Notes: generated by a model from the letters alone, not told the origin. Counted from the first letter of the stretch, positions 27,442-36,372 are shown. The stretch: DNA of 64,000 bases from Caulobacter segnis (GCF_023935105.1 NZ_CP096040.1:4879001-4943000), one strand, 5' to 3'. Translations and numbers: made by a program.

Positions 27442-27455
27442 TGACAACGTTGTCA
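27442..27455 (-). promoter_or_regulatory. Perfect 14-bp palindrome, LacI-like operator in a promoter
   Basis: TGACAACGTTGTCA, the form of LacI-family operators. On the minus strand it sits exactly between TTGAGA and TACATG, which are 17 nt apart and could be -35 and -10 boxes for the tiny ORFs. No LacI-family gene is in the window. Confidence 0.6.
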
Positions 27456-27469
27456 TCTCAAGCAATAAT

Positions 27470-27490
27470 GGTGCGACGCAACATCGCACC
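27470..27490 (-). terminator. Hairpin after ABC importer operon
   Basis: GGTGCGA (27470-27476) and TCGCACC (27484-27490) form a 7-bp stem directly downstream of the ATPase gene stop. There is no clear T run, so it could be a Rho-assisted or 3'-end-protecting hairpin. Confidence 0.4.
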
Positions 27491-27496
27491 GGCCGG

Positions 27497-28261
27497 TTAT
27501 TTGCCCAGACCCGCTAGCGCCTCCGGCCCGACCGCCCCCGGCTTGTCGAGCGGGAAGTCGTAAACCGCCGTCGCGCCGTAGCGGTGCGGGGCCTGCGGAT
27601 CGCGGCGACGCTTGTCGAACGCCAGGACCCGGGTGCCCAGCTTGAAGGCCTCCTTGATGTCGTGCGTGACCATCATGATGGTTAGGCCGTTGTCGCGCCA
27701 AAGGCCGGTGATCAGCTCGTGCATGTCGAGTCGCACCCCAGGATCAAGGGCGCCGAACGGCTCGTCCAGCAAGAGGATGCGGGGCTTCTTGATCAGGGCC
27801 TGGGCGATGGCCAGGCGCTGCTGCATGCCGCCCGACATCTTGGCCGGATAGAGGTCGCCGCTGTCGGCCAAACCCACGGCGGCCAGCATCGCGTCAGCCT
27901 CGTCCAGCGCCTTGCGGCGGCGGGCGCCCGTCAGTCGGCCCAGGAGTGGCGAGCCGGCGCAGTCCAGGCCGAACACGACGTTGTCGCGGGCCGACAGGTG
28001 CGGAAACACCGAGTACTTCTGGAACACCACGCCGCGATCGGGCCCCGGCTCGGCGCGCAGCTTGTCGCCGTCGAGGTCGATGGCGCCGCGCGTCGGCTTC
28101 TCCTGTCCGATGATCAGCCGCAGGAAGGTGCTCTTGCCTGCGCCGGACGGGCCGACGATCGAGACGAAACTGCCCGGCTTGATCGTGAGGTCCACGTTCT
28201 CGAGCACGACCTTGTCGCCGTACTCCACCCAGACATTGCGAAAGTTCAGCAGGTCGCCCAT
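27497..28261 (-). CDS. ABC transporter ATP-binding protein (urea-carboxylase-linked importer)
   Basis: 254 residues: Walker A GPSGAGKST, Q-loop VVFQKYSVFPHLSARDN, signature SGGMQQRLAIAQAL, Walker B ILLLDEPFGALD, switch His MMVTHDI. Nitrate/sulfonate/taurine-type importer ATPase. The start ATG at 28261 overlaps the permease stop (ATGA). It powers uptake of the substrate used by the convergent carboxylase operon, probably guanidine or a urea derivative. Confidence 0.92.
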   Translation of the reverse strand: MGDLLNFRNVWVEYGDKVVLENVDLTIKPGSFVSIVGPSGAGKSTFLRLIIGQEKPTRGAIDLDGDKLRAEPGPDRGVVFQKYSVFPHLSARDNVVFGLDCAGSPLLGRLTGARRRKALDEADAMLAAVGLADSGDLYPAKMSGGMQQRLAIAQALIKKPRILLLDEPFGALDPGVRLDMHELITGLWRDNGLTIMMVTHDIKEAFKLGTRVLAFDKRRRDPQAPHRYGATAVYDFPLDKPGAVGPEALAGLGK

Positions 28262-29076
28262 CAGCGCGCCCTCTCCGGATAGGCCCACGGATAGGCGCTT
28301 CGGCTGATCAGGCGCAGCGTTACATCCATCGCCACCGCCAGCAGCGAGATCCAGAAGACGTAGGGCAGGATGATGTCCATAGACAGGTAACGGCGGACCA
28401 GGAAGATGCGGTAACCGAGCCCCGTATCGGCGGCGATCGCCTCAGCCGAGATCAGGTAGACCCAGGCGGGGCACAGCGAGAGGCGCAGGCTGTCGATCAG
28501 GCGCGGCATGGCCTGGGGCAAGGCCACGCGCAAGGCCAGCTGCCAGGTGCTGGAGCCCAGGGTCTGGGCCTTGACCAGCTGCTCCTCCGGAATGGCCGCG
28601 ACATGAGCAGCCAGATCGCGGACCATGACGGGTGTTACGCCAATGACGATCAGCGCGATCTTGGCCGTCTCGCCAAGGCCGAAGACGATGAACAGGATCG
28701 GCAGGACGGCGATGGGCGGGATCACCGCGATCGCCGCCACTAGCGGTCCCAGCTTGACCCGCAGCAGCGGCAGCAAGCCCAGCGCCAGTCCCAGCAGCAG
28801 GCTGATCGCGGTCGCCAGGAGCAGCGCGATACCAATGCGCTCGAGGCTGGCCAGGGTATCGACCACCAACGGCGCGTGGCCGGTCAGGGGATCGACCTTG
28901 GCCATAAGCTGGACGGCCTCGATCATGGCCTGCGGCGTTGGCAGCAGCTTGTCGCGCGGGTTTTCAGCGTGACGGGCCTGCGAGGCCATCAGGTACAGCA
29001 GCGCCGCCGCCAGCAGCGGGAGGGTTCCGAGCAGGACCGCGAGCCCTCCCCTCGGTCTGACGTTCAGCAGGCGCAT
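28261..29076 (-). CDS. ABC transporter permease (urea-carboxylase-linked importer)
   Basis: 271 residues, about six to seven membrane segments, the first near residues 12-31 (LAVLLGTLPLLAAALLYLM). The coupling loop is the EAA-type segment AQTLGSSTWQLALRVALPQA. BPD_transp_1 family of the SsuC/TauC kind. It lies 5 nt after the binding-protein gene and overlaps the ATPase gene, so it is the middle gene of a three-gene importer operon. Confidence 0.92.
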   Translation of the reverse strand: MRLLNVRPRGGLAVLLGTLPLLAAALLYLMASQARHAENPRDKLLPTPQAMIEAVQLMAKVDPLTGHAPLVVDTLASLERIGIALLLATAISLLLGLALGLLPLLRVKLGPLVAAIAVIPPIAVLPILFIVFGLGETAKIALIVIGVTPVMVRDLAAHVAAIPEEQLVKAQTLGSSTWQLALRVALPQAMPRLIDSLRLSLCPAWVYLISAEAIAADTGLGYRIFLVRRYLSMDIILPYVFWISLLAVAMDVTLRLISRSAYPWAYPERAR

Positions 29077-29081
29077 GAGGA

Positions 29082-30191
29082 CTAGAGCTTTCCGTCAGCC
29101 GCCATCTGCACATAGCTGGGATCGAAGCGCAGCTTGACGTTCTTCGGGTCACCCAGGGTCTTGCCGCCCGGGAAGCTGATGCCGATGTCGTCGACAGACT
29201 TCGCCCCCTGGCCGAACAGGCCCATGCTGAAGCTGAACTTGCGTACCCGATCATTGGCCGTGACCAGGTCAGGGCTGACCGTGGCGGCCAGGGCCGACTT
29301 CGGATCGGCGTAGAGGTGCGTCGTCTTCAACTGGCTTTCGAAGCTGGCCAGATCCGCGCCCGACAGTTTGGCCATCTGCTCGCGTGCGGCCTTGCCTTCT
29401 GGGGTCTGGGCCACGGTCAGGGCCATGGTCTCGTACCAAATGCCGACCAACGCCTTGCCCAGGTTCGGATTGGCTTTCAGCGCCTCGGTGCTGACCGACA
29501 GACCATCCAGGATCTCGCCCGGGATCTTGGAGCTGTCGAAGACCTCGGTGGCGCCGGGCATCTTCTTCACTTCCGACAGCTGAGGGTTCCAAGTCACCAG
29601 GGCCTTGGTGTCGGCGGCGCTGTAGGCGGCGACGATATCGGCGTCGGAGGTATTGACCGTTTTGATGTCGGCCATCTTCAGGCCCGCCGTCTCCAAGGCG
29701 CGGGCCAGCAGATAGTGCGACACCGACAGCTCTACCAGGTTGACCGGACGGCCCTTGATGTCGGCCAGCTTGGTGCCGTTCTTCAGGATGACGCCGTCAT
29801 TGCCGTTGGAATAGTCGCCGATCATCAGGACCGTCGTGTCCTTGCCGGCGGCAGCCGGCACGGTCAGGGAGTCCATGTTCGTGGCGGTGACGCCGTCCAG
29901 CTTGCCGGCCGAGTATTGGTTCAGCGACTCGACGTAGTCGTTGATCTGCACCAATTGGATATTCACGCCGTACTTGTCGGCCCACTTCTTCACGATGCCC
30001 GACTGCTGGGCGTAGGCCCACGGCATCCACCCGGCATAGATGGTCCAGCCAATCTTGTACTCGGTTTTGGCCGCCTCGGCGGAAGTCGCGGGCGCGCCCT
30101 TGTCGGCGGTCTTGGGACCACACGACGCCAGGGCCAGGGCCGACACGGCCAAGGCCGCCATGAAACGCTTACGGGTGAACTCAATGGTCAT
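29082..30191 (-). CDS. ABC importer substrate-binding lipoprotein
   Basis: 369 residues with a lipoprotein signal (lipobox LASC, then GPKTADKG). The mature part, YKIGWTIYAGWMPWAYAQQSGIVKK, with TNMDSLTVPAAAGKD and ALVTWNPQLSEVKKMPG, matches the NMT1/TauA-like periplasmic binding proteins found beside urea carboxylases. It would bind guanidinium or a related compound in the periplasm. GGGAG precedes the ATG. Its promoter carries the same 28-bp operator as the NikR-like gene. Confidence 0.92.
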   Translation of the reverse strand: MTIEFTRKRFMAALAVSALALASCGPKTADKGAPATSAEAAKTEYKIGWTIYAGWMPWAYAQQSGIVKKWADKYGVNIQLVQINDYVESLNQYSAGKLDGVTATNMDSLTVPAAAGKDTTVLMIGDYSNGNDGVILKNGTKLADIKGRPVNLVELSVSHYLLARALETAGLKMADIKTVNTSDADIVAAYSAADTKALVTWNPQLSEVKKMPGATEVFDSSKIPGEILDGLSVSTEALKANPNLGKALVGIWYETMALTVAQTPEGKAAREQMAKLSGADLASFESQLKTTHLYADPKSALAATVSPDLVTANDRVRKFSFSMGLFGQGAKSVDDIGISFPGGKTLGDPKNVKLRFDPSYVQMAADGKL

Positions 30192-30637
30192 GATCGGCTC
30201 CCTCGAAATTCGCTGAGGAGAGCGTTTTTCATATTACGACTTGTCGCAATCGTAATACCGCCAACGCCCTCTCGAGGCGTTTCCACCCGGCCTATTCTGC
30301 CGAAAAAGCAGGCCGCCCCCGAGCAAAGGCGCCGCATCCCGCGCCGTTCTCGCGCCGCGGACGGCCATGAGCCCGCGCCATGGTTTGCCAACATCGCCCG
30401 CACAGCCAGCCTCCGACCTCGGGATGGAGGATACGAGCATGCTGTCCAAACTGATGGCGTACGCTTGGTCTTTTCTGTGCGCGGGCCTTACGGCCCGCGG
30501 CGGGCGATACTGGCTCACCTGAGCAACCTTGCGCGGCGCTCAGTTGCCGCGATCCGCAACCAACTTTTCCAGCGTCGACATTTCTCCGCCGGCCGCTCGC
30601 TGCTCTTGATGATCCGACAGACATCAGGAAGACAGCC
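30192..30637. other. 446-nt divergent intergenic region
   Basis: Contains the importer operator (30231-30258) near its left end. A perfect GC hairpin CGCGGGCC-TTAC-GGCCCGCG lies at 30480-30499 without a T run. I see no credible gene; the frames here have weak codon bias. The right end carries AGGAAG ahead of the cysteine hydrolase start. Confidence 0.5.
30231..30258 (-). promoter_or_regulatory. 28-bp NikR-type operator, importer promoter
   Basis: On the minus strand GTATTAC-N14-GTAATAT, 40-67 nt upstream of the binding-protein ATG. Half-sites, spacing and orientation relative to the gene are identical to the site at 19850-19877; the 14-nt spacers differ. The downstream half again contains TAATAT, a plausible -10. 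Confidence 0.75.
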
Positions 30638-31273
30638 TTGACCTACAAACCCGACAACGCCCGACCGATGATCGTCGGCCAGCCCGTCCTCGTGGTGATC
30701 GATGTCCAGAAGGGCTCATTCATGGACTGGCCCTCTTCCGAGCGCCTGCCGATGCTGCCGGACCGCGTCGAGCGCATGCATCGCGTCCGCCCGCTAGTCG
30801 ACGCGGCCCGCGCCGCCGACGTGCCGGTCGTCTTCTTCAAGGAAGTGCACCGTCCCAACATGATCGACTTCGGGCGCGAGCTGGACGGCCGCGAGGACGT
30901 GCATTGCATCGAGACCTCTCCAGGCACGGAGTTCGCGATCGAGGAGTTGGGGATCGTCGAAGGCGATTACCTCTTGGCCAAGCGCCGCTACTCCTGCTTC
31001 TACGGCACCGAGCTGGAGATCCTGCTGAAGGGCCTGAAGGCGCAGACGCTGATCCTGGTCGGCGGCTTCACCGACGTCTGCGTCCACTACACCTTCGTCG
31101 ACGGTCACCAGGGCGACTATTACTGCCGCGTGGTCGAGGACTGCGTGACGGGCTCTTCGCCCGAGGCTCATGACGCGGCGCTCAACGCCATGGAATACAT
31201 GCAGACCGGCGCGCGCCGCATCTCGACCGAGATCTTGGAGGCCTTCGCCGCTCGGAAGAGCAAGGCGGCCTGA
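30638..31273 (+). CDS. Isochorismatase-like cysteine hydrolase
   Basis: 211 residues from TTG 30638 behind AGGAAG. Triad of the family: Asp in LVVIDVQKG, Lys in LLAKRRYSCFYGTEL, Cys in VGGFTDVCVHYT. The family contains nicotinamidases, N-carbamoyl amidases and biuret hydrolases. Next to an allophanate-hydrolase regulon, a biuret hydrolase (biuret to allophanate) is an attractive guess, but no biuret-specific residue was checked. It does not have the TATTAC operator in its own promoter. A strong terminator follows. Confidence 0.85.
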   Translation: MTYKPDNARPMIVGQPVLVVIDVQKGSFMDWPSSERLPMLPDRVERMHRVRPLVDAARAADVPVVFFKEVHRPNMIDFGRELDGREDVHCIETSPGTEFAIEELGIVEGDYLLAKRRYSCFYGTELEILLKGLKAQTLILVGGFTDVCVHYTFVDGHQGDYYCRVVEDCVTGSSPEAHDAALNAMEYMQTGARRISTEILEAFAARKSKAA

Positions 31274-31291
31274 TCCCACGCCGCGCAAGAG

Positions 31292-31326
31292 AAAGGCCCT
31301 CCCCCGCGTCGCGAGGGAGGGCCTTT
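31292..31326. terminator. Bidirectional intrinsic terminator
   Basis: AAAGGCCCTCCC (31292-31303) pairs with GGGAGGGCCTTT (31315-31326) around an 11-nt loop. It separates the convergent cysteine hydrolase and lipase genes and has short A and T flanks. Confidence 0.85.
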
Positions 31327-31331
31327 GCGTA

Positions 31332-32588
31332 TCAGCCTTCCGGCTCTTGCAGCGGCCCTGGCGGGACCAGGCTGGGACAGAGATTGGTCACCGTCCTGTC
31401 GCTCAGCACCTTCTCGACGAAGGCCGGCGAGTCGGCGCGTGAGCGCATGACCGCGCTCATGTGCGTGGCGCCTGGATAGTAGCGCCACTCGACCGTCGTC
31501 CCGGCGGCGCACATGGCCGAGACGAAGTTGTACTGGCTGACGGCCTGGGCGTCTGAATCGGCCAGGCCCGTGCCCACGAAGACCGGAGTCTTTATGTCGA
31601 CGTCCGGGAAGTCGCTCAGGCCGTCAGCCCGAGCCTCCAACGCGGCGATCGCCTGGCTGTAGAGCTTCTCAACCGGCAGGGCGATTTCGCGGGCGAAAGT
31701 CCGCAAGCCGCCCATGCAAGTCGTCTGGGCCTTCTCCAGCAGCGGTCGTCCGGCAGGCGATATATAGTCCTCGGCGCGGATGCCCTTCGGATCGATCGAG
31801 CGCACGGTCCCCAGGAAGTAGAGGATCTCGTAGGCCGCGTTTCCGCCGGCGTCGCGGTCGGTATAGAGGCTTGGGACTGGCTCCTGCGGCGCGCCGCGCG
31901 TGTTGTTGGTGTGAGCGACGAGCCCCGTCGCCACCGTGCCCTTGATCCTCAAGTCGGGCGCATAGGTCGGGGCGAGCCACGCCGCCGCGATCGCCGCGCC
32001 CGAGCCCTGCGATTGCCCCATGGTCACGACCTTGTTGGCCAATAGGCCAGGATAGGCCTTCAGCGCCGCCCGCGCGCTGTCCAGCACCGCCAGGCCTTCC
32101 GAGCGTGACTGCAGGTAAGGATGCGGTCCGGGCGTACCCAGCCCCGCGTAGTCTGTGGCGACAATGGCGTAGCCCGCCGCCAGCCAGGCCGACAGATACT
32201 GCTGGTCTCGCTCCGAGCGCGGCATGAACGATGGGGCGCAGACGTCGGCGACGCCTGTGGTGCCGTGGGCCCAGGCGATCAGCGGCCAGCCGCCCGCCGG
32301 CGGCGTCCCCTTCGGGAAGAACACCGCGCCCGAGACCGTAACCATCGTCTTGGCGTCCAGCCAGTCGGTCGAGCTGTAGAGGATGCGCTCGGCGCGCCCC
32401 GCCCCGGCCAGCGACTGTCCCGCCGGGATCGCTTCAGTCCGCAGCATCCGCCCCGGCCCGGCGGGGGTCGCGCCCGTCCAGCGGTAGAACGGCGTCACCC
32501 CGCCATCGCCCGCCCAGGGATCAGGCGCCTGAGCATAGGCGGACCCGGCGATCGCGGCGGCGGCGAGTAGGCATAAAAGTCGGCGCAA
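31332..32588 (-). CDS. Secretory lipase / alpha-beta hydrolase
   Basis: 418 residues: signal peptide MRRLLCLLAAAAIAGSAYA, oxyanion region IAWAHGTTGVADVCAPS, nucleophile elbow VVTMGQSQGSGAAI, Asp in VGTGLADSDAQ and a His in YPGATHMSA. This arrangement is that of the secretory LIP lipase family (PF03583). The start is TTG 32588 after GAGGG. It lies divergent from the LysR gene. A partial copy of the 13-bp LysR-linked motif (ATGGTTGCC, minus strand 32789-32797) is in its upstream region. Confidence 0.85.
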   Translation of the reverse strand: MRRLLCLLAAAAIAGSAYAQAPDPWAGDGGVTPFYRWTGATPAGPGRMLRTEAIPAGQSLAGAGRAERILYSSTDWLDAKTMVTVSGAVFFPKGTPPAGGWPLIAWAHGTTGVADVCAPSFMPRSERDQQYLSAWLAAGYAIVATDYAGLGTPGPHPYLQSRSEGLAVLDSARAALKAYPGLLANKVVTMGQSQGSGAAIAAAWLAPTYAPDLRIKGTVATGLVAHTNNTRGAPQEPVPSLYTDRDAGGNAAYEILYFLGTVRSIDPKGIRAEDYISPAGRPLLEKAQTTCMGGLRTFAREIALPVEKLYSQAIAALEARADGLSDFPDVDIKTPVFVGTGLADSDAQAVSQYNFVSAMCAAGTTVEWRYYPGATHMSAVMRSRADSPAFVEKVLSDRTVTNLCPSLVPPGPLQEPEG

Positions 32589-32923
32589 GGGACCCTCATC
32601 GGCAAAGGCGCATTCACGCGACGTCCGACCGCCCCTTAGTTGCGGAATGCGAAACCATCGCCGTCTCGACGAGCCAAGCCGTCGCGCATCGAACGATGGA
32701 TTTTCGCCGCCCCGGCCAACCGTGCATTTTTCAGGCGCCGGCCATCAGCTTTTCAGCAAAACCTCGGGATTTCCGGTCTCTGGTCGCCGGCAACCATGGT
32801 CCGCGCCCGGCCGGTGCTATGCCGGAAGGGCGTCGTCGCCTGATCGCGGTCGCCAGAGTGCGCCCCGCCCCGGCACGTCGGGAATGTTGCCATGGGCAAT
32901 GATGGTTGCCGGACAAGCCAAGT
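32589..32923. other. Divergent promoter region, lipase / lysR
   Basis: 335 nt without a supported gene. It holds one full CAA-N2-ATGGTTGC motif (32897-32909) next to the LysR start and a half copy in the opposite direction at 32789-32797 nearer the lipase. Confidence 0.5.
32897..32909 (+). promoter_or_regulatory. Putative LysR-type box (copy 1)
   Basis: CAATGATGGTTGC; within GGCAA-N6-TTGCC dyad. It lies 15 nt before the LysR ATG and shares 11 of 13 bases with the two sites upstream of the MFS and TonB receptor genes. Confidence 0.55.
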
Positions 32924-33859
32924 ATGGAACTGGGTCTGAAGCGTTTTACGGGCAAGGTCAGCGACAACGACCTGCGCCTGCTGCGCACCTTCGCCACGGT
33001 GGTCAAGCATGGGGGCTTCGTGGCCGCCGAGTCCGAACTCCAGATCGGCCTGCCTTCGATCAGCCGCTACATCAAGGACTTGGAGATCCGGCTCGGAGCC
33101 AGGCTCTGCGAGCGCGGCCGCCGCGGCTTCACCCTGACCGCTGAAGGCGCACGGGTGCATGAGGCCTGCGAGAAGCTGTTCGGCGAACTGGATCTGTTCG
33201 AGGCGCGTGTCCGCGACATCCACGCCAGTCCAGCGGGCGCCATCCGCATCGGCATGGTCGACGCCCTGGTCGGCGACCCCAACTTCCGCCTCCCAGAAGT
33301 TTTCGACGGCTACAAGGCCGCCTATCCGAATGTCCATTTCAACATTGAGACGACCACCTCGAACCTGATCGAGCAGGCGGTCATCGAAAACAATCTCGAC
33401 GTCGGGGTGGTCTTCGAGCGTCGACCGATGGACCAACTGCGCTACCATTTCCTCTACGAGGAGGTCAGCTACCTCTACTGCACCGAAGACCACCCGGCCT
33501 GGCGTCAGCGTCGCCACGAAGATCAGGTCTGCGTCGAGGACATCGGCGCCTATGACTTCGTTGGCTATCCATTCGAGCACGAGATGGAGCGTCTGGGCGT
33601 CAGCGGACTGCTCAAGCGCACGGCGACCGTCACCCATATGGAGGCGATCGCGATGATGGTGGCTTCGGGCCGCTATCTCGGTTTCCTGACCGAGCACCAG
33701 GTCGCGGCGATGGGGGGCGGAAAGCGCTTCCACAAGATCGCGCCGGAGACCTTCTCCTACGCCAGCAACATCTCGGTGATCACGCGCCAGGGCCACACCC
33801 CGCCCCTGGTCGCCGCCTTCATCGAACAGGTCGAGGCCGCCCGAACCCGGGTGAACTAG
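32924..33859 (+). CDS. LysR family transcriptional regulator
   Basis: 311 residues from ATG 32924; an in-frame TTG at 32906 would overlap the putative operator. Winged helix: LRLLRTFATVVKHGGFVAAE with SISRYIKDLEIRLGARLCERGRRGFTLT. LysR substrate-binding domain follows (IRIGMVDALVGDP, HFNIETTTSNLIEQAV). It probably controls the adjacent TonB receptor and MFS transporter through the repeated CAA-N6-TTGC motif and its own gene. Confidence 0.92.
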   Translation: MELGLKRFTGKVSDNDLRLLRTFATVVKHGGFVAAESELQIGLPSISRYIKDLEIRLGARLCERGRRGFTLTAEGARVHEACEKLFGELDLFEARVRDIHASPAGAIRIGMVDALVGDPNFRLPEVFDGYKAAYPNVHFNIETTTSNLIEQAVIENNLDVGVVFERRPMDQLRYHFLYEEVSYLYCTEDHPAWRQRRHEDQVCVEDIGAYDFVGYPFEHEMERLGVSGLLKRTATVTHMEAIAMMVASGRYLGFLTEHQVAAMGGGKRFHKIAPETFSYASNISVITRQGHTPPLVAAFIEQVEAARTRVN

Positions 33860-33863
33860 AAGC

Positions 33864-33891
33864 AAGCGGCGCCCATCGCAGAGCGCCGCTT
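33864..33891. terminator. Convergent terminator, lysR / TonB receptor
   Basis: AAGCGGCGC (33864-33872) and GCGCCGCTT (33883-33891), 9-bp stem, 10-nt loop, followed by a T/C-rich tract on the plus strand. It sits between the two convergent stops. Confidence 0.75.
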
Positions 33892-33901
33892 TCCGTCTTT
33901 C

Positions 33902-36205
33902 TCAGAACTTGGCGCGGACGTTCAGACCGATCGTGCGCGGCTGCAGGACCAGCCCCTGCGTGATGAACAGCACCGAGGGCTTCTGGATGACCTTGTCCTC
34001 GTTCAGCAGGTTCTTGGCGAACAGCGAGACCTCGACCTTGTCGATATCGACGCCCAGGCTGGCGTCCACCAGGTCATAGGATGGCCGGCGGTAGTCCTGG
34101 CTGGTCGTGGCGTAGGCGCCGGAACTCTCGCCGGTGTGCGACCAGTTCACGCTGAAGAAGCCATCGACGCGGTTGGTCAGCGGTCGATTGTAGTCCAGGC
34201 CGATCGAGGCCGTGTTCTCGGGCACGCCAAGCAGATGCGAGCCATCGACCGCGCCTGTCCCAGCCGAGGCCTTGGTGATCTTGGCGTCGGTGATCGCGCC
34301 CGACAGGTTCAGGGTCAGGTGGTCGGTCAGCATGGCGCGCAGTTCAAGCTCACCGCCCTGACTGCGGGCGTCGCCCGCGTTGCCGGTGATCACCGAGCCA
34401 CACTTGGCCAGGCGCACCGACTGCTGAACGTTCTTCCAGTCAATGTAGAAGGCCGAGGCGTTGAAGGTCACGCGGCCGCCGAACAGGCGGGTCTTGGCGC
34501 CGCCCTCATAGCTCCACAACGAGTCCGACTGATAGCTCTTGGCGTCCGCCAGACCCAGCGACTTGACGTCGGCGGCGCAGAACGAGGTCAGGGCGTTGTT
34601 CTGACCGCCCAGGCGGAAGCCCTTGGCGGCGTTGGCGTAAAGCGAGACCGAATCCGAGGCCTCGTATGTCAGGGCGAACTTCGGGGTCAGCGGTGTCGAG
34701 CGCGTGCTGGCGTCGTCGCGGGCCGGCGCCCCGTCGGCCAGCCAGCCGCCCTCGTCCAGCGCGTACTGGCTAGTGGCGCGAACCTGACGCAAGCCCACGG
34801 TGGCCTTCAGCTTATCGGTGACCTTGAACGATCCCTCGGCGAAGAGCGCCACCTGGTTGTTGCGGCGCACCGAGTTGAAATAGCCGATCAGGCCGCCGGG
34901 CGTTGCATAGCCGATGGCGTCCTGGGTCGTGGTCCCCAGCAGCCTCGCCACCGTCGCATCCAGGCCGACGACATACTCATGGTCCAGGCTGGTGATCTTC
35001 TGCTTGGCGAAATAGGCGCCGACCTGCCACTCGTAGCGCTTGCCGCTCTCGGCCAGAGACGGCGAGGCCAGCCGGAACTCCTGGCTGTAGGTCGCGACCG
35101 CGTCGGTATTGCGCATGATCCCTGGCAGAGCCGCTATCGTCTCGTAGGTCGGGCCATAGCTGTCGTCGATGACGCTGGCGACGTAGTCGCTGTCATAGAT
35201 CGTGCCGTCGAACTGGCGGTCGAAGCGGCGATAGGCGTAGCCGCTGATCGCGGTGAAGGTCAGGTCGCCAAAGCGCTTCTCGACCGTCACGCTGGGCGCG
35301 AACAGGGTGTCCTCGCTGGGCTCGCGGACGGGCCGGTTCTCCTGGAACTTGCCCAGGGAGAGCTTGGTGATGCCCGTGTCGTCCGAGGCGGTCTGCTGCC
35401 ACTGCAGGGTCGAGGTCACCTTCAGGTCATCGGAAGGGTTCCACAGGAAGCTGGCCCGAACGGCCGTGGTGCGTTCGGCGTCGACGTTCTTGTTATCGAC
35501 CACGCCCTGGCTGTTCACGTGGTCGATGAAGCCGCTCAGATATTCGCGTTGCACGGCCAGACGGAAGGCGGCGTTGTCGCCGACCGGCGCATTGACCACG
35601 CCCTCCAGCTTGTAGTTCGCGCCGCCCGCGTCGGTCTTGGAACCCTCGGCCGAGGCCTCGCCGGCGAAAACGCCTAGCAGCGGCCCCTTGGTGATGAATC
35701 GCAGCGTGCCGCCTAGCGAACTGTCGCCGTAAAGGGTGCCCTGCGGCCCGCGCAGCACCTCGACGTGATCGAGATCGAACAGGCGCGGTAGGGTCACGCC
35801 CGTGAAGAACTGGTTCGGGATCGTCAGCGATATGTCGTTTAGATAGATACCCACCGTCGCCGAGCCCTGGGCTGAGCTGATACCGCGAAGGCTGATCCGC
35901 GAGAGGCCGCTGCTACCGGTGTTGCTGAACGACAGGCCCGGCGTGCTGCGGGCGAGGTCCGCGTAGTTGGCGACATGCTGCTTGGCCAACTGATCGCCGG
36001 TGAGGACGCTGATGCTGACCGGAACGTCGCGAATGTTCTCGGAACGCTTCTGGGCGGTTACGACCAGTTCGGGAACCATGGTGTCGTCCGTGGCCTGGGC
36101 AAAGGCCGCGACAGGCGCAGCGACGCCCATCAGGCCCAGGGCGGCGGCCGCCAGCAATCGCGTCTTCAGGGCGCGCTGGCGCGCCGTCACGAAATTCATA
36201 TGCAT
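33902..36205 (-). CDS. TonB-dependent receptor
   Basis: 767 residues, intact: signal peptide (LLAAAALGLMGVAAPVAAFAQ), TonB box region MVPELVVTAQKRSENIRDVP, plug domain with HVEVLRGPQGTLYGDSSLGG, and a 22-strand-type barrel ending QPRTIGLNVRAKF with a terminal Phe for outer-membrane insertion. No STN domain. Imports a large or scarce substrate across the outer membrane. Its neighbours (MFS, LysR, secreted lipase) suggest an ester or aromatic compound; the ligand cannot be read from sequence. The start could also be the second ATG, 6 nt downstream. Confidence 0.95.
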   Translation of the reverse strand: MHMNFVTARQRALKTRLLAAAALGLMGVAAPVAAFAQATDDTMVPELVVTAQKRSENIRDVPVSISVLTGDQLAKQHVANYADLARSTPGLSFSNTGSSGLSRISLRGISSAQGSATVGIYLNDISLTIPNQFFTGVTLPRLFDLDHVEVLRGPQGTLYGDSSLGGTLRFITKGPLLGVFAGEASAEGSKTDAGGANYKLEGVVNAPVGDNAAFRLAVQREYLSGFIDHVNSQGVVDNKNVDAERTTAVRASFLWNPSDDLKVTSTLQWQQTASDDTGITKLSLGKFQENRPVREPSEDTLFAPSVTVEKRFGDLTFTAISGYAYRRFDRQFDGTIYDSDYVASVIDDSYGPTYETIAALPGIMRNTDAVATYSQEFRLASPSLAESGKRYEWQVGAYFAKQKITSLDHEYVVGLDATVARLLGTTTQDAIGYATPGGLIGYFNSVRRNNQVALFAEGSFKVTDKLKATVGLRQVRATSQYALDEGGWLADGAPARDDASTRSTPLTPKFALTYEASDSVSLYANAAKGFRLGGQNNALTSFCAADVKSLGLADAKSYQSDSLWSYEGGAKTRLFGGRVTFNASAFYIDWKNVQQSVRLAKCGSVITGNAGDARSQGGELELRAMLTDHLTLNLSGAITDAKITKASAGTGAVDGSHLLGVPENTASIGLDYNRPLTNRVDGFFSVNWSHTGESSGAYATTSQDYRRPSYDLVDASLGVDIDKVEVSLFAKNLLNEDKVIQKPSVLFITQGLVLQPRTIGLNVRAKF

Positions 36206-36372
36206 CCCGAGTATCCCCTAAGCGTCGCGCTGTCGGGCCTGGCCTCGTGGTCGAGGTCACGACGGATGCGGGTTCTGCCGCCCCTCCTCCCGAAGGGGCC
36301 GCCCGCGTCTCGCTCAGGCCGGTCTCATGCGAGGATTTGGCGGGATCGCGCCAGCGAGAATGTCGCGTTGCA

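Noticed and set aside
30480..30499. GC hairpin as a terminator
   Set aside because: No T run on either side and no gene ends nearby; kept only as a note.
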